Assembly (NCBI RefSeq): GCF_049856175.1
Contig: NZ_JBNDNA010000004.1
Span: 1-64,000, forward strand
Reading direction: 5' to 3'
Length of the DNA stretch: 64,000 nt
From: JB111 sp049856175
Lineage (GTDB): Bacteria; Actinomycetota; Actinomycetes; Actinomycetales; Actinomycetaceae
The notes under the pieces: generated by a model
What the model was told of the DNA's origin: nothing
The model's database searches: none
The model's input: only the letters and a program-made list of their open reading frames with translations
Made by a program: the position numbers and the translations under genes
Shown: in pieces, positions 18,392-26,086 of the stretch
Numbering within the stretch: the stretch's first letter is position 1
Layout of the letters: each line of letters opens with the position of its first letter

Positions 18392-19513
18392 TCAGCGGGC
18401 GGCGGTTCCTGCACCGGCCCGGGCGGTCGCGGCGTCGCCGGCGGAGCGCAGCTCGGCGAGCAGCGCGGACGTGACGTCGGCTGTGCCCGAGGTGCCGCCG
18501 AGGTCGGGGGTGAGCACGCCGGAGCCCGTCACGGCGTCGACGGCGGCCCGCACCGCGTCGCCGGCGTCCGTCAGGCCGAGGTGGTCGAGCATGAGCGCAC
18601 CGCTGAGCACCGCGCCGATGGGGTTGGCGACCCCGGTCCCGGCGATGTCGGGCGCCGACCCGTGGACCGGCTCGAACATCGACGGGAAGCGGCGGTCGGG
18701 GTCGAGGTTGGCGCTGCTGGCCAGCCCGAGGCTGCCGGCGAGCGCGCTGCCGAGGTCGGAGAGGATGTCGGCGTTGAGGTTGGAGGCGACGACCACCGAG
18801 AGCTCCTCAGGACGCAGGACGAACTTCGCCGCCATCGCGTCGACGAGCACGCTCTCGGTCTCCACGTCCGGGTAGTCGGCGGCGACCCGGCGGAACACGT
18901 CGTCCCACAGGACCATGCCGTACTGCTGTGCGTTGGACTTGGTCACACTCGCGACCTTCTTGCGGTCCCGCGTGCGGGCGAGGTCGAACGCGAAGCGCAT
19001 GATGCGCTCACAGCCGGACTCGGTGAACAGCGAGCTCTGCACGGCGACCTCGCCGCCGTCGCGGGCCGAGAAGTTCCGGCCCCCGATGCCCGCGTACTCC
19101 CCCTCGCTGTTCTCCCGGACCACGACCCAGTCCAGGGGCGTGGTGTCGGCCTTGCGCAAGGGGCTGGTGATCCCGGGGTGGAACACGACCGGCCGGACGT
19201 TCGCCCACTGGTCGAACCCCTGGCAGATGGCGAGCCGCAGGCCCCACAGGCTCACGTGGTCCGGGACGCCGGGCCAGCCGACGGCGCCGAAGTAGATCGC
19301 GTCGTGCTCCCTGAGCCGCTCGAGGCCGTCGGCCGCCATCATCGTGCCGTGCTCGGCGTAGTACTCGGAGCCCCACGGGTACTCGGTCCACGTCAGGTCC
19401 GCGTCCCCGCCGGTCGCGGCGACGGCCTCCTCGAGGACCTGCCGGCCGACCTCGACCACCTCACGCCCCACCCCGTCGGCAGGGATGACGGCAATGCTCA
19501 ACGACTTCGTCAC
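18392..19513 (-). CDS. Tartrate dehydrogenase / D-malate dehydrogenase (decarboxylating)
   Basis: The 373-residue protein belongs to the isopropylmalate/isocitrate dehydrogenase family. It has IAVIPADGVGREVV, GAVGWPGVPDHVSLWGLRL, the substrate Arg region, VRENSEGEYAG, TKSNAQQYGMVLWD and the NAD-binding EPVHGSAPDIAG. The set is typical of TtuC/DmlA enzymes, which act on tartrate and D-malate with NAD and a divalent metal. GTG 19513 is chosen because AGGAG lies six bases upstream. It is the first gene of the operon, divergent from the LysR regulator. Confidence 0.92.
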   Translation of the reverse strand: MTKSLSIAVIPADGVGREVVEVGRQVLEEAVAATGGDADLTWTEYPWGSEYYAEHGTMMAADGLERLREHDAIYFGAVGWPGVPDHVSLWGLRLAICQGFDQWANVRPVVFHPGITSPLRKADTTPLDWVVVRENSEGEYAGIGGRNFSARDGGEVAVQSSLFTESGCERIMRFAFDLARTRDRKKVASVTKSNAQQYGMVLWDDVFRRVAADYPDVETESVLVDAMAAKFVLRPEELSVVVASNLNADILSDLGSALAGSLGLASSANLDPDRRFPSMFEPVHGSAPDIAGTGVANPIGAVLSGALMLDHLGLTDAGDAVRAAVDAVTGSGVLTPDLGGTSGTADVTSALLAELRSAGDAATARAGAGTAAR

Positions 19514-19618
19514 GACACGCTCCTGTGCGGCTGCGGCTGTGCGCTGCGTCCTCGCAGCGACCCGGACAGTGAAGCGCGTGGCAGCGCAGCGCGTCCAAGA
19601 CGAGTTGCGGATCATTCA

Positions 19619-19635
19619 GATAGGCAGCAGCTATC
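19619..19635. promoter_or_regulatory. LysR operator (T-N11-A) of the tartrate operon
   Basis: GATAGGCAGCAGCTATC is a perfect 5-7-5 inverted repeat containing T-N11-A, the classic LysR recognition pattern. It lies in the 197-base divergent region, about 105 bases before the dehydrogenase start. A looser GATA…TATC copy with 13-base spacing is at 19682-19702 next to the regulator start. Confidence 0.7.
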
Positions 19636-19698
19636 GTCCCAGCGAATCGTGGCCGTTCAGACCGAGCAGGATCGGCGCTCTGATAGGTCGCGCCTCGG

Positions 19699-19704
19699 TA
19701 TCGT
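19699..19704 (+). promoter_or_regulatory. lysR -10 box (leaderless) in a repeated TATCGTCCC element
   Basis: TATCGT is six bases before the regulator ATG. The 9-mer TATCGTCCC occurs twice, at 19633-19641 and 19699-19707, 66 bases apart (about six helical turns), so bound regulator could bridge the operator and its own promoter. Confidence 0.45.
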
Positions 19705-19710
19705 CCCGTC

Positions 19711-20595
19711 ATGGACGCCCGACAGCTCGAGTACTTCCTCGCCGTGGTCGACGAGGGCGGGGTGCACCCGGCCGCCGAGAAGCTCTTCGTCGCGCAGCCG
19801 TCCGTGTCGCAGTCGATCAAGAACCTGGAGCGCAGCCTGGGGACGGACCTGTTCACGCGCACGGGCCGCTCGCTCCGGCTCACCGCCGCGGGCGAGGCGC
19901 TCGTCTCCCCCGCCCGGCAGGTGCTGCACTGGCTCGCGCTGTCGCGCGCCAACGTCGAGGCGGTCTCCGGGCTGCGCCAGGGGCGCCTCGTCATCACGAC
20001 GATGCCGTCGCAGGCGGTCGACCCGCTCCCGGCGGTGCTCGACGCCTTCACGCGCCGGTACCCGCTCGTCGAGATCGTCATCCGAGCGGCCGGCACGCCG
20101 TCGACGGTGAGCACACTCGTGCTGTCCGGGACCGTCGAGGTCGGGGTCGCGGCCACGACGACGCCGATCGACTCCGGCAGCCTCACCCTCGTGCCCGTCA
20201 CGCACCAGGGCTTCATCGTCGTCGCCCCGCGCGACAGCAGCCTGCCCGCGGGCCGGGCGCTGACCTACGCCGACCTCGAGGGGCTCCGCCTCATCGCCGG
20301 CCAGGAGGGGACGGGGATGCGCAAGGTCGCCGACGAGGTCGTCGCGACCAACCGCTCGACGTCCGTCGCGATCGAGTCCGAGCACCGCGAGGCCATCCTG
20401 CCGATGGTGCTCGCGGGGACGGGGACCGCGATCATGGCCGAGGGCTGGCGCTCGCTCGCCCGCCACGCCGGCCTCCAGGTCAACGACCTGCGCACCGAGG
20501 TCGGGCTGACGGTGGTCGCCATGCACCGGTCGGGCGAGCTGAGCCCCGCCGCCTCGGCGTTCGTCGACGTCTTCCGGTCCGCCGGGTCGCTCTGA
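19711..20595 (+). CDS. LysR-family transcriptional regulator of the tartrate operon
   Basis: The 294-residue protein has an N-terminal winged helix (MDARQLEYFLAVVDEGG…AAEKLFVAQPSVSQSIKNLERSLG) and a periplasmic-binding-like effector domain from about residue 90. Divergent placement from the dehydrogenase–tctCAB–tarD operon and the shared T-N11-A site indicate local control, most likely activation by tartrate or a related acid. Length is standard. Confidence 0.92.
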   Translation: MDARQLEYFLAVVDEGGVHPAAEKLFVAQPSVSQSIKNLERSLGTDLFTRTGRSLRLTAAGEALVSPARQVLHWLALSRANVEAVSGLRQGRLVITTMPSQAVDPLPAVLDAFTRRYPLVEIVIRAAGTPSTVSTLVLSGTVEVGVAATTTPIDSGSLTLVPVTHQGFIVVAPRDSSLPAGRALTYADLEGLRLIAGQEGTGMRKVADEVVATNRSTSVAIESEHREAILPMVLAGTGTAIMAEGWRSLARHAGLQVNDLRTEVGLTVVAMHRSGELSPAASAFVDVFRSAGSL

Positions 20596-20651
20596 GCGGT
20601 CGGCGGAAAAAGACGCGACACACCCGTGGCCACCCTCGTAGCGTGAGCGGC

Positions 20652-20666
20652 ATGACGCAGCACTAG
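20652..20666 (+). other. Possible minimal leader reading frame MTQH
   Basis: ATG ACG CAG CAC TAG follows a TAGCGT -10-like element (20639-20644); a GTG seven codons before the stop is also possible. It lies before a strong hairpin and a 90-codon gene. It may be chance: four codons carry little evidence and there is no clear ribosome site. Confidence 0.15.
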
Positions 20667-20731
20667 AGGACGCGCACGGGACGAGGCCACGTGACGCGCG
20701 AGACGACACGGGAGCCGCCCCTGCTCCTCGA

Positions 20732-20753
20732 CGTCGGGCATGCCTGCCCGACG
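20732..20753 (+). terminator. Hairpin upstream of the 90-codon gene
   Basis: CGTCGGGCA and TGCCCGACG form a perfect 9-bp stem with a 4-base loop. It could end the lysR transcript or act as a leader structure of the next gene. No U-run follows. Confidence 0.4.
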
Positions 20754-20858
20754 GGGCGATCACCCACGACCGGGCGCTCGAGCACTGCCCGAGCACGCCC
20801 CTGACGCACGCACACCCGACGGGCGCTCCCGCGCGCCCACCACCGCGAAGGACACCCC

Positions 20859-21131
20859 ATGCCCATCCCCAGCACCCTCGACCCACCCCTGATCGGCACC
20901 GCCGTCCGGGACGCCGGTGTCGACGAGCCGATCCTCGTGATCCGTAAGGAGCACGGCGCCACGGTCACCACCCCCGAGGTGCACGCGCCGACGGCCATCC
21001 CGCGCAGCGGAACCCTCGCCGTCGTCCGACGCCTCCTCGGCCACGACGTCGGCGACGATCTCGACGCGAGCACGGGCTACGAGCGCGCCGAGCTCGGCCG
21101 GCACCTGCTCGCCGCCGGACTCCTCCGGTGA
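20859..21131 (+). CDS. Hypothetical 90-residue protein
   Basis: I do not recognise the family. The protein has a short beta-like segment EPILVIRKEHGATVTTPEV and a helical C-terminal end (GYERAELGRHLLAAGLLR). It has no signal peptide, membrane helix or Cys. GAAGGA precedes the ATG by six bases, and a strong terminator hairpin follows 57 bases after the stop, both of which support a real gene. It lies between the tartrate regulator and the convergent TRAP operon. Confidence 0.5.
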   Translation: MPIPSTLDPPLIGTAVRDAGVDEPILVIRKEHGATVTTPEVHAPTAIPRSGTLAVVRRLLGHDVGDDLDASTGYERAELGRHLLAAGLLR

Positions 21132-21188
21132 GGCGGACGGGCCGCCGAGCGGGAGACTCGCACCCTCCTGGCTCGTCGGCACGCACGC

Positions 21189-21222
21189 GAAGGATCCCGA
21201 ACCGTTCGGTTCGGGATCCTTC
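21189..21222. terminator. Bidirectional terminator between the hypothetical gene and the TRAP operon
   Basis: A perfect 15-bp stem (21189-21203 with 21208-21222, GAAGGATCCCGAACC and its complement) with loop GTTC. The symmetric position between convergent genes suggests it serves both. Confidence 0.8.
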
Positions 21223-21291
21223 GTCGTCCGGGCGGTCACGGGGTCGGCCGACGCGATCTCGACCGCGCCGCCTCCCTGGTGGCCGCCGCCG

Positions 21292-22716
21292 TCAGGCGTT
21301 GCCCATCTCGGGCAGGAACGTGACGATGTCCGGCACGAGGATGAGGATCGCGACCACCACGATGTCCGCCACGATGAACGGAACGATCCCGCGGAAGACC
21401 CGCCCGAGCCCGGCCTCCGGCACGGAGCCGGCGTAGACGAAGGCGTTCATGCCGACCGGCGGCGTGATGAGGGCCATCTCGGCCACCTTGACCACGAGGA
21501 TCCCGAGCCAGATGCCGTCGAACCCGTACTCGGTGAGGATCGGGTGCAGCAGCGGGGCCGCGACGAGGATCATCGACACGCCGTCGAGGAACATGCCCAG
21601 CGGAAGCAGGATGAGCAGGCACAGGACGAGCACCAGGTAGGGCGCGAGGTCGGCGGAGACCACGGCGTCCACCAGGGCGCTGCTCGCGCCGGACAGGGCG
21701 AGGAAGTAGGTGAACACCCCGGCCCCGGCCATGAGCAGGAACGTCATGGCGGTGAGCCCGACGGCCTCCGTCACCGACTCCTTGAGCACCGTCATCCACC
21801 GCGGCGGCCGCGTGCGGATCAGCAGGATGATCAGGGCCGCCGTCGCGCCGAAGGACGCCGCCTCGGTCGGGGTCGCGATACCGGCGTAGATCGAGCCGAT
21901 GGAGACGAGAAAGATCACCGCGAGATAGGCGACCCCCGCCCGGTCGGGCCTGGTGACCGGCGCCGGCCGGGCGCCGTCCGTCCCGGCCACGTCCGTCCCG
22001 GCGCCGTCCGTGGCCGGACGCGCGGCCTCGCCGTCGGCCGCGGCACTCCCGGTGGACCCGCCGACGGCCGCCGCGGCGGCGGGGGCCCGGGCGGCGCGCC
22101 GCCGCTCGCGCACGACGAGGAGCACGATCGTGATCCCGTAGACGAGGATCGTCAGCAGGCCCGGTCCGATGCCGGCCAGCAGGAGCTGCCCGATGCTCTC
22201 CTCGGTGACGACCCCGTAGAGGACGAGGACGATCGACGGCGGGATGAGCACCCCCAGCGTGCCGCCCGCGCTCACCACTCCGGCGGCGAGCTTGATGCCG
22301 TGCCCGGCCTTGACGATCGCGTCGGTGGAGACCCGGGCCATGGTCGCGACGGTGGCGACGCTCGACCCGGTGACCGCGGCGAACATGCCGGACCCGGCGA
22401 GCGAGGCCAGGGCCGACCCGCCCGGGAACCGGCCGAGCATGCGGGAGGCACCGTCGAAGCCCGCGGCGGCGAGCCGGCCGTGCACCGCGAAGACACCCAT
22501 GAGCATGAACAGCGGGATGATCGTCAGCGAGTAGTCGGCCGAGGTGGAGAACGGCTGGCTGGCGACCGTGCTCACCGCGGCGTCGGTCGTGCGCAGCATG
22601 ACGACGCCGACCATGCCGGCGAGCATGAGCGAGAGCCCGACGTGGAACCTGACGGCGAGCAGCGCCAGGAAGACGACCAGCACGGAGGCCAGTGCGAAGA
22701 GATTCTCGGCGCTCAT
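21292..22716 (-). CDS. dctM: TRAP transporter large permease DctM
   Basis: The 474-residue protein has the DctM pattern: IIPLFMLMGVFA, FAAVTGSSVATVATMARV, GGTLGVLIPPSIVLVLYG, ATPTEAASFG, LGMFLDGVSMILVAAP and ITPPVGMNAFV. It has about 12 helices. A 55-residue Ala/Pro/Gly/Thr/Asp-rich insert (residues about 205-260) lies in the central cytoplasmic loop; it is unusually long. The start overlaps the DctQ stop by four bases. It forms the sodium-coupled translocation unit. Confidence 0.92.
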   Translation of the reverse strand: MSAENLFALASVLVVFLALLAVRFHVGLSLMLAGMVGVVMLRTTDAAVSTVASQPFSTSADYSLTIIPLFMLMGVFAVHGRLAAAGFDGASRMLGRFPGGSALASLAGSGMFAAVTGSSVATVATMARVSTDAIVKAGHGIKLAAGVVSAGGTLGVLIPPSIVLVLYGVVTEESIGQLLLAGIGPGLLTILVYGITIVLLVVRERRRAARAPAAAAAVGGSTGSAAADGEAARPATDGAGTDVAGTDGARPAPVTRPDRAGVAYLAVIFLVSIGSIYAGIATPTEAASFGATAALIILLIRTRPPRWMTVLKESVTEAVGLTAMTFLLMAGAGVFTYFLALSGASSALVDAVVSADLAPYLVLVLCLLILLPLGMFLDGVSMILVAAPLLHPILTEYGFDGIWLGILVVKVAEMALITPPVGMNAFVYAGSVPEAGLGRVFRGIVPFIVADIVVVAILILVPDIVTFLPEMGNA

Positions 22717-23318
22717 CGCGCACCTCCGTCGGTGGTCGTGGTGGCGGTGGTCGTGGTGGTCTGCGCGGTGCCGAGCAGGCTCTCGTCGACCGTCTGGTCC
22801 GCCCACGAGGGGGCGAGCTCCTCGCCGCGGCGCAGCCGCCGGACGTCGAGCACCGTCGACCACACGGCCGTGACGAAGAACAGGGCGAAGGACACGACGA
22901 GCGCCAGCTTCGCCGGCCACGTGGGCAGGCGGAGGATGTCGTTGGTGGTCTCACCCCGGCCGTGGGCGCTGAGGAGCTGCTCGGTCAGGCCCCACGTGAG
23001 GACGGCGCCGAGCAGCACGAGGAGCACGCACCGCGTGAGCGCCATGGCCACCCGGGCGCCCTGCGGCAGCCGGGCCTCGACGAGGTCGACGTCGACGTGG
23101 CGGCCGTCGACCTGGGCGGCCGCGAGCCCGAGGAAGGCGACGCCGACGAGCAGCATCGTCGAGATGTCGACCGTGCCCACGATCGACCGGTCGAACACGG
23201 ACCGCCCGACGACGTCGGCGACCGTGAGCAGGGCGAGCACCAGGAGCAGCGCGCCGGCGAGGAGGCTGAGGACCTGGGCGAAGCCGGTGATCGGGCGGGG
23301 CAGGCGGGGCGCGGTCAC
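22713..23318 (-). CDS. dctQ: TRAP transporter small permease DctQ
   Basis: The 201-residue protein has four helices (about residues 10-30, 45-65, 88-108 and 130-152) with the conserved R-x-x-F/R-x-D area between them (VVGRSVFDRS) and a low-complexity C-terminal tail rich in Thr. GTG start overlaps the DctP stop (GTGA). It pairs with DctM. Confidence 0.88.
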   Translation of the reverse strand: MTAPRLPRPITGFAQVLSLLAGALLLVLALLTVADVVGRSVFDRSIVGTVDISTMLLVGVAFLGLAAAQVDGRHVDVDLVEARLPQGARVAMALTRCVLLVLLGAVLTWGLTEQLLSAHGRGETTNDILRLPTWPAKLALVVSFALFFVTAVWSTVLDVRRLRRGEELAPSWADQTVDESLLGTAQTTTTTATTTTDGGAR

Positions 23319-24418
23319 GAGGCCTGCTCCATGCACTGGTGGAGGGGGTCGACGTAGGTGGACGTCGCGGTCTCCTCCTCGATGATCTGCCGGTAGGTGT
23401 CGAGCACGGCACCGGCGTCGTACCCGCGGTCGTCGTAACGGGCGATCCAGTCCTCGTCCGCCGCGGCGGACTCGCGCCAGGCGTCGACGTCCTCGTCCGG
23501 GAGGGACGAGAACTCGGTGTCGTTCGCCTGCAGGTCGGCGCACGCCTCGTCGCCGAGCACGCCCATCTCCTCCAGCCCCGTGTCGACGGCGTTCCCCGAG
23601 GCCGTGAGGATCGCGTCCTGGTACTCCGCCGGCATCGAGTCGAAGAGCTCCTCGTTGACGACGACGATCGAGGAGGCGTACACCCCGATGCCGGGGTCGA
23701 GGATGTGCGGCGTGACGTCGGACAGGCCGAACGTGGGCAGGCTGGCGAGGGCCAGCGACGTGTACCCGTCGATGACGCCGCGCTCCATCGACTCGTACAC
23801 GTCGGTGGCGGTCATGGCGACGGGGTTGGCACCGGCCGCCAGCAGCACCCCGGCGGTGAGGCCACCGGCGCGGATGCTCCGGCCCGCGAGCTCGTCCAGG
23901 GACTCCACCGGTTCGTTGACACCGACGACCGCACTGGCGAGCGGGAGGGGGAAGAGCTGGCGGACGCCCTGCCGGTCGAAGTCCTCCCGGTAGATCGGGT
24001 CCTCCTCGTACATCCGCTCGATGGTGCGCATGTGCACCTCAGGGTTCTCCGTCTCGAACGGGAGCTCGACGACGGTGAACATCGACAGGTCGGAAGCGGC
24101 GTACAGCGATCCGACCTGCGCGAGGTCGGCCCGACCGTCGAGGGTGGCCTGGACCGACTCGTCGGCCCCGACCAGGCTCTCCGAGTAGTGGAACTCCACC
24201 CGGACTCCCCCGTCGGTGAGCTCCTCGACCTCGTCCGCCCACCGCTGGACGGTCAGGCTCTGGTCCGAGGTCGCGTTGGAGTAGGTCGTGTAGTGCAGGA
24301 CGAACTCCTCGCCCTCCTCCGCGGAGGTGCCGCAGGCGGCGAGCCCGAGGCTTGCCGCCGTCGCGGCGCACGCGAGCGCCGCGACCGACCGACGGTGCCG
24401 CGTGCGACCCGACGTCAT
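23315..24418 (-). CDS. dctP: TRAP transporter substrate-binding lipoprotein DctP
   Basis: The 367-residue protein has an N-terminal Arg-rich start, a hydrophobic stretch, and lipobox LGLAACGTS. The DctP fold shows YTTYSNATSDQSLTVQRWADEVEELTDGGVRVEFHYSESL and the region LAGRSIRAGGLT where the carboxylate-binding Arg is expected. It captures an organic acid outside the cell. ATG overlaps the nitrilase stop (ATGA). The ligand is unknown. Confidence 0.9.
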   Translation of the reverse strand: MTSGRTRHRRSVAALACAATAASLGLAACGTSAEEGEEFVLHYTTYSNATSDQSLTVQRWADEVEELTDGGVRVEFHYSESLVGADESVQATLDGRADLAQVGSLYAASDLSMFTVVELPFETENPEVHMRTIERMYEEDPIYREDFDRQGVRQLFPLPLASAVVGVNEPVESLDELAGRSIRAGGLTAGVLLAAGANPVAMTATDVYESMERGVIDGYTSLALASLPTFGLSDVTPHILDPGIGVYASSIVVVNEELFDSMPAEYQDAILTASGNAVDTGLEEMGVLGDEACADLQANDTEFSSLPDEDVDAWRESAAADEDWIARYDDRGYDAGAVLDTYRQIIEEETATSTYVDPLHQCMEQAS

Positions 24419-25218
24419 CGCTCTCCTCGCGGGACGACGGCGTACCGGCGCAGCTCGAGCGCGGGGTTGACCGTGCGCACGTGGGCGAGCCGGTCCGGGT
24501 CGAGCTCGGCGACGGCGACGCCCGCGGCCTCGCCGACGCCCGCGACCGCGATTCCCATCGGGTCGAGGACGACGCTGTTGCCGGCGCCGGTCGGCGCGCA
24601 CTGGTCGGCCGCGACCACGTAGGCGGTGTTCTCGATCGCCCGGGCACGCAGCAGCGTGTTCCAGTGGTACTCCTTGAGGGGGCCGGGAACCCACTCGGCC
24701 GGCAGCGCGAGGACGTCCGCCCCGGCGTCGACGAGGGTCCGACTCACCTCGGGGAACCGGAGGTCGTAGCAGGTCTGCATCCCCACGGTGAAGCCGTCGA
24801 CCTCGAGGAGCTGCGGCGCGGCGGGGCTCGCCGCGTCGACCCGGTCGGACTCCTTGTAGCCGAAGGCGTCGTAGAGGTGGACCTTGCGGTAGACGGCCGC
24901 GACCCGACCGCCCTGGAGCCCGACGAGCGTGTTGTGGATGCGGCCGTCCCCGGCGGGCTCGTTGACGCCGGCGACGATCGTCAGGTCGAGCTCGGCGCCC
25001 AGCTCGGCGAGCCTGCGCACGGTCGGCCCGTCGAGGGGCTCGGCGCTCTCGACGAACCGGTGGTCCATGGCCGGGACGGTGAAGACGGCGTACTCGGGGA
25101 GCACGACGAGCCGCGCGCCGCGGGCGGCGGCCGCACGGAGGTGCGACTCGATCTCGGCCAGGTTGGCGTCCTTGTCGTTGCCGGGTGCGAGCTGCACCAC
25201 GGCTGCCGTGAGCGTCAT
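24415..25218 (-). CDS. Carbon-nitrogen hydrolase (nitrilase superfamily)
   Basis: The 267-residue cytoplasmic enzyme has the Glu-Lys-Cys triad of the family: Glu42 in LPEYAVF, Lys112 in YRKVHLYD and Cys150 in QTCYDLRFPE. The size and YRKVHLYDAFGYKES segment resemble amidase-type (omega-amidase/Nit) members rather than true nitrilases. It is second in the aldolase–amidase–TRAP operon, so it should cleave an amide or carbamoyl bond in the imported compound or its product. The substrate cannot be read from sequence. Confidence 0.9.
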   Translation of the reverse strand: MTLTAAVVQLAPGNDKDANLAEIESHLRAAAARGARLVVLPEYAVFTVPAMDHRFVESAEPLDGPTVRRLAELGAELDLTIVAGVNEPAGDGRIHNTLVGLQGGRVAAVYRKVHLYDAFGYKESDRVDAASPAAPQLLEVDGFTVGMQTCYDLRFPEVSRTLVDAGADVLALPAEWVPGPLKEYHWNTLLRARAIENTAYVVAADQCAPTGAGNSVVLDPMGIAVAGVGEAAGVAVAELDPDRLAHVRTVNPALELRRYAVVPRGER

Positions 25219-25219
25219 G

Positions 25220-25978
25220 TCAGGCGTCCTTCCCGCGCGACTCGATCTCGAGCAGCGCGTCCCTCGTCGTCGTGAAGCCGTTCAGCATGGCCCCGTACTG
25301 CATGACGGCCACGATCGTGTCTGCGTTTTCCTCGACCGCGAGCTCCTGCTCGGCGCGGCTCCAGGCGGGCAGGACCCACGGCTTGCCGGCGGCCTGCGCG
25401 GCCCTGGCGACGGTGCGGACGTCGTCGAGGTCCTCGGCCTGGACCGAGTAGGCCCCGCGGTCCCGGCGCAGCGAGAGGTCGGACGGGCCGACGAAGACGC
25501 CGTCGACGACGGGAAGGGCGAGGATGTCCTCGATCGCGTCGAACGCGGAGGCGTCCTCGATCATCGGGTAGCAAGCCGTGCCGGTGTCCTGGTCGCTCAC
25601 CCACTGGTCGGTGAAGCCGCGGTAGGAGGAGGTCCGGCCGCCGGCGAAGGAGCGGTCTCCCAGCGGCGGGAACTTGGCGAAGCCGCAGATCTCGGCCGCG
25701 TGCTCGGCGGACTCGATGTGCGGGATCGCGACGGCGTGCGCGCCGAAGTCCAGCGCCTGCTGGATGGGCCCGCGCTCGGGACCGAGCACCTTGGCGATCA
25801 CGCGCATGCCGGTGGCCCGGATGAACGGGATCAGCGAGTCGAGCGCGGCGAGGTCGAACAGGCCGTGCTCGATGTCGAGCACGATCGTGTCGTACCCCGC
25901 GATGCGGGCCATCTCCACCGCGGCGGTGGACGGCTCGGTCAGCCAGACCGCGTGACGGGACTGCGTTCGGGAGTTCAT
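25220..25978 (-). CDS. HpcH/HpaI-type aldolase/citrate lyase family protein
   Basis: The 252-residue protein has the class II pyruvate-aldolase signatures: VLDIEHGLFD (catalytic His), AIPHIESAEHA, CYPMIEDASAF (metal Glu) and VFVGPSDLSL (metal Asp). These enzymes split 2-oxo-4-hydroxy acids into pyruvate and an aldehyde, or run related lyase reactions. GGAGG lies just before the ATG. It is the first gene of the operon under the 26-bp operator, and the nitrilase gene starts one base after its stop. Confidence 0.88.
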   Translation of the reverse strand: MNSRTQSRHAVWLTEPSTAAVEMARIAGYDTIVLDIEHGLFDLAALDSLIPFIRATGMRVIAKVLGPERGPIQQALDFGAHAVAIPHIESAEHAAEICGFAKFPPLGDRSFAGGRTSSYRGFTDQWVSDQDTGTACYPMIEDASAFDAIEDILALPVVDGVFVGPSDLSLRRDRGAYSVQAEDLDDVRTVARAAQAAGKPWVLPAWSRAEQELAVEENADTIVAVMQYGAMLNGFTTTRDALLEIESRGKDA

Positions 25979-26032
25979 CTTCCTCCTTCGTCGGAGGTGC
26001 CCGGAGAGCAGCGGTGGCCACCGGGAACCATG

Positions 26033-26058
26033 TGCACGCCATGTATACACGGCGTGCA
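26033..26058. promoter_or_regulatory. GntR operator, near-perfect 26-bp palindrome
   Basis: TGCACGCC, centre ATGTATACAC, then GGCGTGCA: 12 of 13 base pairs match across the axis, with core TGTATACA of the type bound by FCD-domain GntR proteins. It lies midway between the divergent aldolase and regulator starts, about 28 bases before the regulator ATG and overlapping its -35 position. Confidence 0.75.
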
Positions 26059-26073
26059 TCCAACGTGCAACGC

Positions 26074-26079
26074 TATGCT
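26074..26079 (+). promoter_or_regulatory. gntR -10 box (leaderless)
   Basis: TATGCT is seven bases before the regulator ATG. The operator lies directly upstream, consistent with autoregulation. Confidence 0.5.
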
Positions 26080-26086
26080 CTCGGGC

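Noticed and set aside
17126..20110. Very long plus-strand open frame of almost 1000 codons
   Set aside because: Antisense to tctC and the tartrate dehydrogenase; composition is typical of a shadow frame. Only its end overlaps LysR in a different frame.
20760..21239. Minus-strand 159-codon frame across the hypothetical gene
   Set aside because: It crosses the terminator hairpin and lacks a ribosome site; the plus-strand frame has both a site and a terminator.
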